DNA from: Temnopleurus reevesii
Taxonomy: Eukaryota > Echinodermata > Echinoidea > Temnopleuroida > Temnopleuridae
DNA length: 64,000 nt
Direction of reading: 5' to 3'
Assembly: GCA_036244855.1 (NCBI GenBank)
Contig: BQKZ01000099.1
Coordinates: 147,293-211,292 of the forward strand
Each line of letters begins with the position of its first letter. The stretch's first letter is position 1. Below are positions 1 through 10,679 of this stretch, one piece after another. The position numbers were made by a program, and so were the translations under genes. The notes under the pieces are model-generated. The model was not told the origin of the DNA. It saw only the letters and a program-made list of their open reading frames with translations, and made no database searches.

Positions 1-476
1 CATATAGTTTGATAAAGGCTAGCAGTATATAGCAGCCGAAACGTCACTATACTAACGTTCTACGTTTGCACATCGTGAGACAACTGATCAACTTTCTTCA
101 ATTATTCTTCACCACGATGAACCTCTTTCGAACCATAATAATAATAATAATCATCATAATATTGTGTTTTTATAAAGTGCTTTACCAGTTCAATTCGTAA
201 CCAACCAAAATGCTCACATTATTATTACCCCTGGTATATTGGAGTCACACATAGTCACCTGTTAGTCGCGCACTGCTAAATCAACCAAAAGAGGGTTGTT
301 TCCTACCGGTACGCGAAAAACATGTGGACGAGAGTGGCTAGTGTTGCTAAATTTCTAGCCAAAGGACATTCACTTTGATAATTAGAGTATGAATTTATTT
401 CTTTGTATGTTCCAAAACTTTAACACAGGTTTTTGTGCAAAAATATTTGTGTCTATTGTACCATGAAAATGCCTGT

Positions 477-651
477 AACACGATATAAATTATTTCCGAA
501 AAGTTAACTAGAACGAAGACAATAGGTACGTACACTGTGTATTCAACTCTGCGGACATAACAATGACAAACCGGTACGGAATTCAATAGCATTTCAAAGG
601 AGCATTGAAATTGTGTTCGACTTAACTTTCGAAACAACTTTATATCGTGTT
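477..651 (-). mobile_element. Short inverted-repeat DNA element (MITE), family A copy 1
   Basis: The left end reads AACACGATATAAATTATTTC and the right end is its inverted partner ending TATATCGTGTT, so this is a 175-bp element with terminal inverted repeats. Internal motifs (a ctattgt stretch, ttcaatac, and an agttgaa-type stretch next to the TIR) recur in two other copies at 12947-13099 and 23946-24123, which lie in the opposite orientation. No transposase is encoded. The family name is not known to me; the structure and the three copies are seen directly. Confidence 0.75.
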
Positions 652-1299
652 CTGTTATACATATTGAGAAAAATTGTCAGAGAATGTGTGAACAGGGCTT
701 GAACATTCACTATACATCTTTCACGAATGTAGATAAAACGCAGTCTATGATGTCATTGTAGCGCTATCAGAGTGATTGGCGTTAATAAAAAGACAATAGG
801 GTGCTATGTCAGACTTATTACAAGCAAGACACCCCTCATTTATTTTAATCCAGAGAAAACCCCCTGTGAGGTTATTTTCGGAAAATGAGGAAAAAAGGGT
901 AGTATTTAGTCAAACATTCACCATTTTGTACAACATTTGAGTTCAGTTCTCTTCATTTCTTAGTGTGTTTTCTAAGCTGGATGTGTCTTCATGGGGGGAT
1001 ACAGAATTAGACTTTTACAGACTTTGTGGTGGATCTACGAAAAGAAATGTGGTAATTCCTCTTTGTGAGAAATGGACACAATTATTGCAAAAGGCTTTTA
1101 CAAACCTTCAGCTGTTTCAGGTTTCACCTAAAATTGCGCATTAAGTCAATTTACATCACCATTTCTCAAACTTTGTGACATTATAAGGCTTCTAATGTGA
1201 GCATAGGAATGGAGCTGTCTTAATATTTTCTGTGTCGAGTCAATCAAAATTGTAAGGGATTTCATTTCATAATACTATTTACAAAACATTGTAAAAATT
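652..1299 (+). promoter_or_regulatory. Upstream region and probable 5' leader of the first coding exon
   Basis: This stretch lies between a MITE and the ATG at 1300. It is AT-rich, non-repetitive, and has no long reading frame and no clear TATA box at a convincing distance. No good splice acceptor lies directly upstream of the ATG, so at least the last part is probably contiguous 5' untranslated leader. The transcription start cannot be placed from sequence alone. Confidence 0.3.
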
Positions 1300-1410
1300 A
1301 TGGATTCTGATATGGATATAGGATGGACGAGTCAAGAAATGATAGAGAGAATAAGAACCAGAGCATTTCAGTCTCTTTCGTTGTTAATGAAGTCTATGGA
1401 GACTTGTGAT
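1300..1410 (+). CDS. First coding exon of an unrecognised multi-exon gene (N-terminus, 37 codons)
   Basis: The exon starts at an ATG with A at -3 and G at +4 and encodes 37 residues beginning MDSDMDIGWTSQEM and ending KSMETCD. It then meets a strong splice donor, gtaagtatt, exactly after a full codon (phase 0). Past the donor the frame runs into Ile/Phe/Tyr-rich, intron-like sequence and stops at 1500, so the exon ends here rather than continuing. The peptide has an acidic start followed by a segment that could form an amphipathic helix (around residues 15-33, with Arg/Glu/Leu/Met). It joins in frame to the exon at 19732-19787 across an 18.3-kb intron. I do not recognise the family; the later basic stretch hints at a nuclear protein, but that is inference. 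Confidence 0.6.
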
Positions 1411-1571
1411 GTAAGTATTTTATTCATTATTATTTATTTATCTATTTATTCTTATATATTCATCCTTTTTCTATTTTATATAATTATTTGTTTATTATAA
1501 ATGTTCTTATTTTTGTTTATATGTTATATCTGTATTCCACATTGTGTTTTATTAATTTTATTTATCAATTT

Positions 1572-1670
1572 CAAGTTGCAAATGATTGACACGTGGCAAT
1601 CAGGATCATTATTTCATGAGCGTCAACGTTGTTTGAAGTGCAGACCGTGTATGAATGAAAATTTCTAACT
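1572..1670 (+). mobile_element. Degenerate internal fragment of MITE family B
   Basis: The order gttgcaa, atgatt, cgtggcaatca, atcattatttcatg, cgtgtatgaatgaaaat matches the inside of the full element at 52320-52494 in the same orientation. The terminal GGGGTGTTG repeats are missing, so this is an old truncated copy. Confidence 0.55.
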
Positions 1671-2141
1671 GATTTGTAAGTTTCTAGCAACACCTAACAC
1701 AATTTTTAAAGAAAATAAGATGAAGACACTAGGGAAAATCAGTGAGGGAGAAAGAATATGTCATGATTTATTTTTTTCAAAAATTGATAAGTCCACATCT
1801 ACCCCTGATAAGAATCTGAAATATATTTACACAATATCGGGGACTTAGTTTGAAAAATTTTCTTCAAAATAGCCATCATTTTTGCAAGCTTCTATTGTAA
1901 TATTGAGGCTAGGCACACACCATCTATTCGGAATTAAAGGGCATTAACATAATTTTGGCTATTCTAAGGTAATTACATTGAAAAGTTTTGACGTGTATGA
2001 TAAATTCTCTTGAGTTATATGAATCCAAAGGGCTTTAATACAGTCTGTATTGTTATCCCCTTCTTGCCCCAATCTTCCGTGTTGACGCTCAGAAACCTAA
2101 TAGACATAAATGTTATCACTCTTTTGTTTTCTGAATATATA

Positions 2142-2317
2142 GGGGGTGTTGTTCAAAATCAACTGCAAATCAATTGCAACTTTGAAGATTGTAACACGCA
2201 TTCTCATTCGCACGCGGTATGCGCATTTAACAAGACGTGCATGAAACAATGATCTTGATTGGCGCGTTCTGATCAACTGCAACTTGCGATCAATTGCAAC
2301 TTTTGAGCAACACCCCC
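2142..2317 (-). mobile_element. MITE family B, complete copy with GGGGGTGTTG termini
   Basis: The element begins GGGGGTGTTGTTCAAAA and ends in the inverted partner TTTTGAGCAACACCCCC, 176 bp in all. The inside carries repeated 'aactgcaa / atcaattgcaact' blocks near both ends. It is the inverted counterpart of the copy at 52320-52494; a third, decayed copy lies at 1572-1670. Short tata/ata flanks may be the target duplication. It is non-coding. Confidence 0.8.
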
Positions 2318-2740
2318 ATAGTTAGATTAATGACCTGCAACAGAGTGTGTATCATTGAGAATAGCAGAACAACACAGAAAATCTGATATTGATAAGTCCA
2401 TGACCCCCAAAATCTTTAAATGACCAACTGGCTCGAAACAGGCAACATTGTTGTTGTCTGCTGATCCATGAAACTACTATATAGACCAGTGGATACATCA
2501 GGTTCAATGTTCCCTGTTGCAATGGGAGCTCCTAACAGTGCATTAGGGCAGAATTCTTGAAATAAATACTGCTGCATATATCTCAATGTAGGTTGTATTC
2601 AAATGAGTCGGTGTAAGTACCTGCAAAGCCAATTAATGTTATGTTGTCTTCATTTTGTTGTTATGGAGATTCAACAATTTATATAATATGGGAGTTGTAT
2701 TTCAACATAGAAATGACAAAATTGCCATTTTGTTTTTATT

Positions 2741-3345
2741 AATCAATGCTTTGTTTGAATTTGAACTTCATTGTTGAATTTCTAAGAGAATCATAATTGT
2801 CGTTCTGACTTGTTCCTTTAATGCCCAAGATATGAAGATTTTCCCCATCGGTGTGTGTAAATTTTTTCATAAATCAATGCTTTATATGAATTTGAACTTA
2901 AATTTAATAATTTTTGTGATGGGTAGATAGATAATTTAAATAATTCTTGCCTTATCCCAACACAAATCAAGCCTGCCACTACCATCAGCTCTCGGTGGTC
3001 TAGTGGTAAAACACCTGTCTAGTCATCAGGAGATCGTGGGTTTGATTCATACCCAAAGAATGCGTGTAAAGCTCTGTCAGTAAGTGTTTATCGATGTTGG
3101 AATAAGGCAAGAATTTAAACTTCATTGTTGAACTTCTAAGAAAATCCCAATTGTGGTGCTGACTTGTTCCTTTGATAACGATATGGAGATGTTCCCCATT
3201 GGTGTATGTTGATTTTTTTCATCAATCTATGCTTTGTATGAATTTAAACTTCATTGAACTTCTAAGAAAATCCTAATTTTGGTTCTGACGTGTTCCTTTA
3301 AGGTCCAAGATATGAAGATGTTCCCCATCGGTGTATTGTAAGTGT
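2741..3345 (+). repeat. Tandem repeat, about 165-bp unit, three copies, one split by a SINE
   Basis: The ordered landmarks 'atcaatgctttgtatgaattt', 'aacttctaagaaaatc', 'ctgacttgttccttt', 'gatatgaagatgttcccca' recur three times: about 2741-2870; 2871-2899 resuming at 3111-3222; and 3223-3345. The middle unit is interrupted by the tRNA-like element at 2900-3110, so the array is older than the insertion. Confidence 0.75.
2900..3110 (+). mobile_element. tRNA-like SINE with internal RNA polymerase III boxes and terminal inverted repeat
   Basis: An A-box (TGGTCTAGTGG, 2996-3006) and a B-box (GTTTGATTC, 3040-3048) lie at tRNA-like spacing, with a CCTG...CAGG anticodon-type stem between and a GGG...CCC T-stem. 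The insert is flanked by an imperfect 12-bp duplication, GAATTTGAACTT at 2888-2899 and GAATTTAAACTT at 3111-3122, and splits a tandem-repeat unit. The acceptor ends do not pair, so it is not a working tRNA gene. Unusually for a SINE, TTCTTGCCTTATCCCAACA near 2944 is matched by an inverted copy just before 3110. Confidence 0.7.
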
Positions 3346-3664
3346 GGGAATCTGCAGTACCAATGTCAACATTTCTCTTCCTTCTCTGAGCCACTCAAGT
3401 GCCATACGGGTTTCCTGCTCGGTTGGCCAAACTTCTTGAAAAAATGCTCAGAAAAATAAACTCTGTCAATGTTGTAGTAAGGAGGACATTGTCCGGCATT
3501 CTTAGCTCATTTAAGATAATAATATTATCATGATACATTTATACCATATTCAGAATCATAACTATTGTGCTTCAAGGATTTCATTAACCTCCTCCCATTT
3601 AGATGGATAAAATTCTTCTTCTTCTAAAAAAACCTCTGTGAGCATTGCATTACGGAAGTCATTG

Positions 3665-3752
3665 AGGAAGAGGAGAAGGAGAAAGAGAAGGAAATGGAGA
3701 AGAAAAAGAAGAAGAAGAAGAAGACAGAGAGAGAGAGAGAGAGAGAGAGCAA
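3665..3752. repeat. GA/GAA-rich simple repeat
   Basis: Purine-only stretch of gaagaag followed by about 14 GA units. Reading frames on the minus strand here (Leu-Ser rich) are low-complexity artefacts. Confidence 0.9.
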
Positions 3753-4117
3753 GCAATTAGGGAAAAACGTCGAGATAAAGAAAGATGGAAAAACACCAGG
3801 ATTTCCGTGTGGAGATATTTCTGATTTTTATTTTGTATATCTTTGATAAGTGTATGAGTGGAACATAAATAAAGAAGCTTTTACATCTTAGATTAAAGAG
3901 AGATCGTAACCATTTTGAGGAAATCAGTTTTAAGATACTAACTAGCTTAAAAAAACAAAAAAAAATCTAATGGAATAAGGGTTTCCATCCTTTACTGGAC
4001 TATACCATACTCTGTCTTGTCTATTATCTAAATGTCAGTATTTTAAAGCCCAAGTACAGTTTGGGTAAAAGCGAATATTTTTATCACCAGATTTTGTCTT
4101 CAAATCTATATGAAATG

Positions 4118-4188
4118 AAAACTTTTCAACATACACTCATCAGAGAAGTAATTATATGAATATCTGATGAGTGCTTGTTGAAAAGCTT
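4118..4188. ncRNA. Candidate pre-miRNA-like hairpin
   Basis: The arms CTTTTCAACATACACTCATC (from 4122, continuing AGA) and TCTGATGAGTGCTTGTTGAA (from 4163, continuing AAG) pair over about 23 bp with two adjacent mismatches. A further AAA/TTT extension lies beyond one more mismatch, and the terminal loop is 18 nt (4145-4162). The size, stem length and loop suit a microRNA precursor, but a small foldback element would look the same. It lies inside presumptive intron 1. I do not recognise the arm sequence as a known miRNA seed. Confidence 0.35.
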
Positions 4189-5454
4189 TATTATGTCTTC
4201 ATCTGTGTTGTCAGCCATATTTTGATTTTGCAGTACCAAGTATTTGTTTATATCTAATCAAATGACCTACTTTTAAATCACCATACTTTTTTTTTCTTAG
4301 AAACACATTTTCACGTCAGAAATTGATTTGTTTCCTGCATTCAAGAAAGCAATCATAACTTCGCCCATCCCCATTCTATGTCAGAAAAATTGAATTGGCC
4401 ACTTAAAACTAGACAAAATGTTTTTATATTTGGAACTGCCGAATCTTGAAAATGAAGTAGAAATAGATTGTAAGAAATGAGACAAAATTTTGAGAGGTAA
4501 TTGTGAAGGCTTGCCAGAGAGGCTTCAGTTTGGAGTGTGGGCTTCTTTTAATAGAACATGGATTTGAGAGGGGTTGGTTATTACTAGAGGAAGAAATTTT
4601 CATTTGAATGGCCGACCACCGGAGCCGCATAATTTGTGCGTAATATTTGAACGAATGTCGTTCATTCATATATCTGGCTGTTTGTTGTATCTATTTTTTA
4701 TTTTTTATTTTAGTTGTTTTGTCATTTATTTCTTTAGCATTTTGTATGAGTTTACTTTGTTCCTATTTCATTTATTCCTTCAATTGTGTTTTTCCACAAT
4801 TAAGAGCCCCTGCCCCCTTTAAAAAAGATTATGACTGATCGTGGAATTTTGTATGAAACTGATGTTGGTTTGTTTACTTCTTTCTTTTTTTATATACATT
4901 CAATCGTGATTCTCCACATGAGCCGCATGTGCCTGCCCCCTTCCAAAACCGAATATGATCGCGTGTGGACTGTCGTATGAAACTGTTGTTTGGTAATTTA
5001 TTTGTTTACTTTGATGAATTTTGATTTGATGAATTCCCGTCTCCCCCACTCCCACCCCCATCCTTTGGGAAATCTGGCTATTGGCCTATCAAGCTTCAGA
5101 CTTTACATGTACTTTACAAAAGATACACCAAACAAAAGAAAAAAAGAAAAGAAGAAAGTTTGAAATTCCGTTGCTGGGGGAGGTAGGAGGGGTTTGGTGA
5201 GATATGTGTGCATAATTGATGGCTGTAGAAAGATTTGGAATAGGAAGAATGATGGAATGAAATATGAAAATTCAAAATCTCTCACTGTGTCTTTGAACCC
5301 TTGGAAAGTACTTTTGCAATCTATCGTGTAGTGATTGTTTGTAATTTCAGTCTCAGGTAACAATCATCTCTCTCTACTAAACCGTTCCAAATCACCCCTC
5401 TTTCCTAAACCCAACAGCAAACACAGCCCTCATGAAAACTTGAAAAATATTTGT
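4189..5454. other. Intron-like sequence, no gene seen
   Basis: AT-rich sequence with short unrelated frames. A loose duplication of a 'cttttttatatacattcaat...ttccacaat...gccccctt' motif occurs near 4770-4830 and 4880-4945. Nothing supports an exon. Confidence 0.5.
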
Positions 5455-5970
5455 CAATTTTCTCTCTGTCTCTGTATTTCTTTCCCTCTCCCTCCTTCTT
5501 TTTTCTATCTTTCCCAATCTCATTCTCGGAACAGTTTACCTGTATATTTCAAGTTAGAGTGTTCTCAAAAATTTAAATTCCTCTCTACTTTGATCGCTTT
5601 CCCTCCCCTTCTTTTTTTTCTATCTCTCTCTCTCCCTCTCTCCCTCTCACATATTACCGTTTCCATCTGTCATAATAAGTTATACAACTTTGGATAAAGA
5701 AAATGTTAAATTCCACTTCTTCACCTTCTTTATCTCTCTTTTTCTCTCTCTTTTTCTCTCCCCTACTCTTTCTCTCTCTCCCTCTCTGTCTCTCACTCTC
5801 TCTCTATCCCGTTTTCTCTCTTTCCATCCCTCTATCATGTACAATCAATATCAAGATAACAAGAAGTATTACAATTTCCATATCTTTCATTTTTCTCTCT
5901 CTTTCTCTCTCTATATTTTGCTCCATCTCTTTCTCTTTCTCCAATTATTTTTCTTTCTATCCATCTCCAC
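5455..5970. repeat. CT-rich low-complexity tract
   Basis: Long pyrimidine-biased sequence with (TC)n and TTTCTC runs. All frames through it give Leu/Ser/Phe-rich peptides in every register and are artefacts. Confidence 0.9.
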
Positions 5971-6019
5971 ACCTTAAACCATCTACAAAGAAATGTGGAA
6001 GTGCATCAGACTAAGGTGT

Positions 6020-6420
6020 GTGTCTGAATATTTCTAAGGATACAGTTCGCCAATATCAGAGAGGAATCCCGGCAATGATAAAGTACAAGGCGGGAACGGG
6101 CAATAATTTGACATCGCACGCGGACGATGTTTTGAAAAGGAAATTGATCAAAGTGTGAGTGTTTAAACGAGTGTTATGATGAATCTTTTCCCATGCTCCT
6201 TTGTTTGTCTTTGTTTCTTGTATGGATCTATCAACAGGTTTTGATCAATGTAATTATTGGCAGCCGTCGTCGCGGCGTGTTGCGATGTATCGAGTGTGAT
6301 ACTTTGTCTTTGTTTTAAAGCTAGTCCTGAGGATGGTTTTCCCCTTTTTAAACAAAATATTGTACATCCTTTGTTTAAATGAGACATGAATGAGGAACAA
6401 CTTTGTACCAATTTGTTTTA
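6020..6420. promoter_or_regulatory. Possible enhancer-like island with repeated SOX/TCF-type motifs
   Basis: Non-repetitive and GC-richer than its surroundings at 6030-6140. It then holds a GATCAAAG (near 6147) and five CTTTGTT/CTTTGTC motifs between 6199 and 6375 (6199, 6209, 6302, 6308, 6369). ACAAAG is the SOX core and CTTTGATC is a TCF/LEF-type site; the function is inferred from motif clustering only. Confidence 0.25.
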
Positions 6421-6627
6421 AAAGCCATCGGATAGCAGTATATTTATTTTTGATAATCCTAGTTTCATTATGATAAATACTGTTGAAATATTTTGATATT
6501 TTGATTCGTGCAAAATCAGGCTCTGAAAATATTAGTTTTTTAAGCTATACTAATAAATGTTTATACAATGGATATGATCTTTGTATCATAATCTTGCTTA
6601 GTCTATGAAGTTAAACTAACATTTAGT

Positions 6628-6950
6628 CCAGGGTTATGTTTCATAAAGCTGTACCTAGATCTATGATGCATAACTGTACGAACAACTGGCGATCCTTTTT
6701 TCTGGGCTCGATTCAGCACAAGGAGTTATCATTGAGTGCTAGAAAGGGTCACCATTCATTTGTACAGTCTTGCATAGATCTACGCACAGCTGAAGTGGTA
6801 CCCATAATCCTGCACGCAACTGGTAACCCCTTTTCAGGAGCTTACCCAGCGAAATGTTGGGTCATTTGGTGTTAGAAAAGGGTAACCAGTTGTCCTTAGA
6901 GTCGTGTATATCTCTACAAACAGCTTTATGAAAGACAGCTCTGGGGTCGG
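6628..6950. mobile_element. Inverted-repeat element with TTTCATAAAGCTGT termini
   Basis: The left end reads ccagggttatgTTTCATAAAGCTGTaccTAGAT. The right end is the inverse, CTACAAACAGCTTTATGAAA followed by gacagctctgggg. Inside, a 'caactggyraccc..ttttc' block occurs three times, once inverted, giving further stems. Elements with this TTTCATAAAGCTGTTCG-type terminus are common in marine invertebrate genomes to my knowledge; it is non-coding. Confidence 0.65.
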
Positions 6951-7070
6951 TTACATAAAAGTTGCAATTAAAATTACGATAAGTATTAATCGTAAGTCTA
7001 TGGCAAAACATGTACCACAGAGATACAATTAATTTTCAAATTATTGTATCTCTTTTATGTTCCGGGTCCC
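6943..7070. mobile_element. Second short inverted-repeat element overlapping the first
   Basis: GGGGTCGGTTACATAAAAG at 6943 is matched by the inverted CTTTTATGTTCCGGGTCCC ending at 7070. An inner stem 'gatacaattaat...attattgtatc' lies between. It shares its left edge with the right edge of the neighbouring element, so the two are nested, or both sit at one composite element. Confidence 0.5.
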
Positions 7071-8390
7071 AGGACTAATTGGCCCTAAAACTTAGTAGTA
7101 TTAGTATATAGTTTTGTGCGAAGCATCTTAAACCTGTGCTAAAAACCTTTTGATAAAAGGAAAAAAAATTAGTATGGGGATGGTAAGGGGTTAGAGATAC
7201 ACGCGATTATAGTAGTAAGCTAATTTTGCCAGTGGGAGAAGGGTATTCAGTAGATAACCCTACATCATTGATGTACATGGTGACCCAGATACATTTGATA
7301 AACGCTCTTTTAACCCTCTCATTCCCATATTATCCCCCTTCATTCTCAATAACCCCCCTCACAGTATAATCACCCTTCATCTCCATAGACCTCTTACAGC
7401 TCAAAGCCCTTTTACAGCTTACTATTATTATTAAAGGCAACGGGTTATTTTTTTTCATTATATATAACAATTTATTACTTGTCGTAGCTAATTGTTATCT
7501 GAAAGAAATATGGTGGAACAGCAAATTGATTAAATGTATTTGCATTCTTTTCAAAATCAATGTTGAGTGCTTAAATAGTAGAAATTAAAAAAAATTAAAA
7601 TATCTCTCTCGTAGGCACATTGTACTGGATATCATATGTTGTTGATTTTCAGAGATATGCTGATAATGCAATATTTATACTTTATCTGTTCCTTTTTTTT
7701 ACCTTTTCTGAATATAATTACAGTAGACAAGCTAGAGAACCTGATTCTGAGGACTTTTTAAAATTGCTCACTAGCATTGTCTTTAAAGAAAACATGGTGA
7801 AAAATGCTCAGATTGAGACCCATATAAGTGCAAACATTCCCAGGATAAACCATATTTACGCCAATCATAGTCACACCGGTACGTGACTGTGCAAGCCTAG
7901 CTTGCTTTTGTCTCAGGCTCCGCTAATGTGTAAATTTTGCATAGCGTAAAAACTTTATTAGTAGGCAGTGTTTTGAGATTGGCTTGGCGTGAGTGGTTGG
8001 TTGAGGTGAGCAGGGAAGGGAGGGTTTAGGGTGTTCCAATATATTGGAGGCAAATTATGAATCTATAATTCTAAAAGAATGAATTCCTTTTTTTGGCGGT
8101 ATCATTAGAATTATAAAAAACAATGCTCATATACATATATATGGGCTTTAATTACATGAAGGTGAATCAAACTTAATTCAATTTTTATATAATCATTGTA
8201 TAATTTTTTTATTAAGCTCTGCGGGGCCTTTTTTATCACATTCAATACATTTTATATTTGGAACGTCTGAATTATATTTGTAACTATTCAATTTGAGTCA
8301 CATGATAACTTATTATGAATATACTTGGATGTATCACTGCATAGTATAGATCTGGTTATCTGTATCTAATAAATTCAGGTTTTTCTCTCA
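7071..8390. other. Intron-like sequence, no gene seen
   Basis: AT-rich with poly-T and short ATT runs (around 7425). The longest frame (7620-7886) has no recognisable features and no paired splice sites. Confidence 0.5.
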
Positions 8391-8640
8391 AAAGCCAATC
8401 TGCATGAGGCGAGATACAGAAGAAAGGTTTTCCATTCAAAACAAAAACGCAGCGGGGTTAGGAAAGAGAAATGTGACGTTTGCACGTCAATACGTGTTCA
8501 CGAACCCTAAATCTGTGGAGGCTCTGCGAAGCGGACCAGCGCGCTTCAATCGGCGTCCAAATATTTGGACTCCTCTAATCAATTTGACGGGGTCGTTATG
8601 CACTCACCCCGCGGCAGACATGGTCTAAGACAGAAAAAAA
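8391..8640. promoter_or_regulatory. CpG-containing unique island
   Basis: Contrasts with the flanks by several CpGs and a dense run gtgacgtttgcacgtcaa followed by tacgtgttcacg (about 8471-8502), which holds TGACGT, CACGTCA and TACGTG motifs of the bZIP/bHLH type. A CCAAT lies at 8393-8397. A 74-codon frame (8404-8628) crosses it but has no flanking splice evidence. Either a regulatory element or a missed exon; I favour regulatory. Confidence 0.25.
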
Positions 8641-10118
8641 AGAAATTGCAACGCACCATTTTCCGCAAGCCTAATTTTGTAGCGAATTACTCCTGCCTTT
8701 GGATGTGGGGGCACGTTTCCTTCGAAGGGATTGTAAATACTGAGGGGGATGAGGAAAAGGAGAGAGATGGAGAAAGAGAGAAAAAGGAAGGGAGGATGGA
8801 CGGATGTCACATGGATACAGAAAAGTGCATTGTTCGACTCGGGTCAATGTTTCAGAAGTCTTGAGTATTACTAAAAGTGTGTGCAGTATAGGATCTGATG
8901 CAAGTTTGAAATGAGCAAAATATGGGAGCAACGTTTTCTGATCAATAATTTAAAGCTTTCTTTTGGAGAAATGTACTGGCAATATGTTTTTATTATGAAT
9001 ATGATTTTATAGTAGTTTGAGTTGATAAGACTGATAACCATATTGATAATGTAAGCAAATTCAGTATTTTTGGAAAATTTGAATACAACTATGATCAAAG
9101 ATACACAAATAAAAAGGGAATATGTTTTAAAACGTAACTTATATAATTGTGCAAAACATTGAATTAAGTTGTTAATAGACTCACAAACGAAAAGGGAATG
9201 TGTCTTGATTAAAGCGTTAACTAATGGAATGGGGAAAAATGTTTTATCCAATGCCATCTAATAACAGATATTCAATGAAATATGAAGCAGAGTGTTTTTG
9301 AGAACCTAACTTTTGAAATTGTACAAAACATGCTGTAAGATCTAATTGTACATATTGTAATAACATATGAAGCAGAATGTTCACTCATATTGTTGGTTGT
9401 ACTCGAAAGACAAATTTTCCAAATCATTGAAGCCACCATAGGTTATTACAACACTTCAGAAATAGGAATATGGTCAAGAAAAACAACACATACCTGTTTT
9501 CCAGGGCCCCATGGAAGACCAAACTTTTTTTAATGGTTACCCTGGTGAAATATGAATAAATAAAATATATGAATAAATAAACAATCGAAATATTAAAAAT
9601 GATTATTGTCATGAAAATATTTGATATTATTTCTTATTCCTAGCATATTTTTAATTGGGGTAACCTTTATCCAGGTAAAAAATGATATATCTTCTGAGGG
9701 TTTTCTAGGCAGTGATCATTATTAACAGGTTCTAGATGACTCAAAGATATTATGTTTGCACTTCATTTCAGTTCATGCCCGTGCACAATACACACTGCAG
9801 CTCCTAATATAAAACAGAGAAATTAATTTGGGCATGCAAAGCGTGGATTGCAGCGCCATGCCAACTAGAAATGCCTCCTTTCCTTTTCCGCTGCGCCTGA
9901 AGCCGGCAGCCTAATTTTGAGTTTGCTAAGAAGCAAGATATCCTGAGTGATCCCTTGATCCTTCTTCTCTTATTCCTTCATTATACCATCTCATATTTCT
10001 ATCTTTTTACGTCATAGAATACTGGAATCGGGGAGTCCCTGCACAAAGTTTATGGGCATTACAGAATTCAGTAGTCGATTGAATTAATATGTTCACTTAT
10101 ACACTCATTCCTCCTCTA
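8641..10118. other. Intron-like sequence with weak local repeats
   Basis: Between 8930 and 9420 phrases such as 'aaagggaatgtg...' and 'gaaatatgaagcagagtgtt' recur loosely. A GC-richer unique patch at 9780-9920 (ctgcgcctgaagccggcagcc) could be regulatory. No exon seen. Confidence 0.4.
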
Positions 10119-10679
10119 TCTGTTTCTCTCTCTCTCTCTCTCTCTCTTTTCTTCTAACTTCTTTTTCTATATTTCTTTTTCTTCTTTATGAAGTTATTTA
10201 GGTCTAAAATTTCTATTTCCCGTATCTATTTCTATCTTATGTTTCTTTTATTTGAAAGAATTTTTCGAACAATTTTTTGTTTAAATTTTACTATCGTAAT
10301 AAATAGAGAATTCATGTCATGGTAGATATACAAAATTATATCTATGAAATTATATGAATTATAGGAATTACATGAATGTATGAAATTCTATTTAAAAGTA
10401 TATACAAACTGTATGTTACAAAGTGACTAGAATATAGTGCATGATGAATTGGCAAATAATTTTCATTCTGAAAGTTCTATGTACTTATCTTCAGTAATTA
10501 GGACTTAATTAGTTTTGATTTTCCATTGATAAAAAAAATCTAAGCGGTCAGTTATTATACCTTTAATGTGCTCCAGAAAGCACATGTTTAAGAGGTAGAT
10601 AATGGTTTTCCAATGTATTTTGATTTGCTAGCGAGTCTGTTTACATCCAACCCATCCCATGCACACTTATGGGATCCTT

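Noticed and set aside
2989..3060. Functional tRNA gene
   Set aside because: A- and B-boxes are present but the acceptor stem does not pair and the sequence is part of a SINE.
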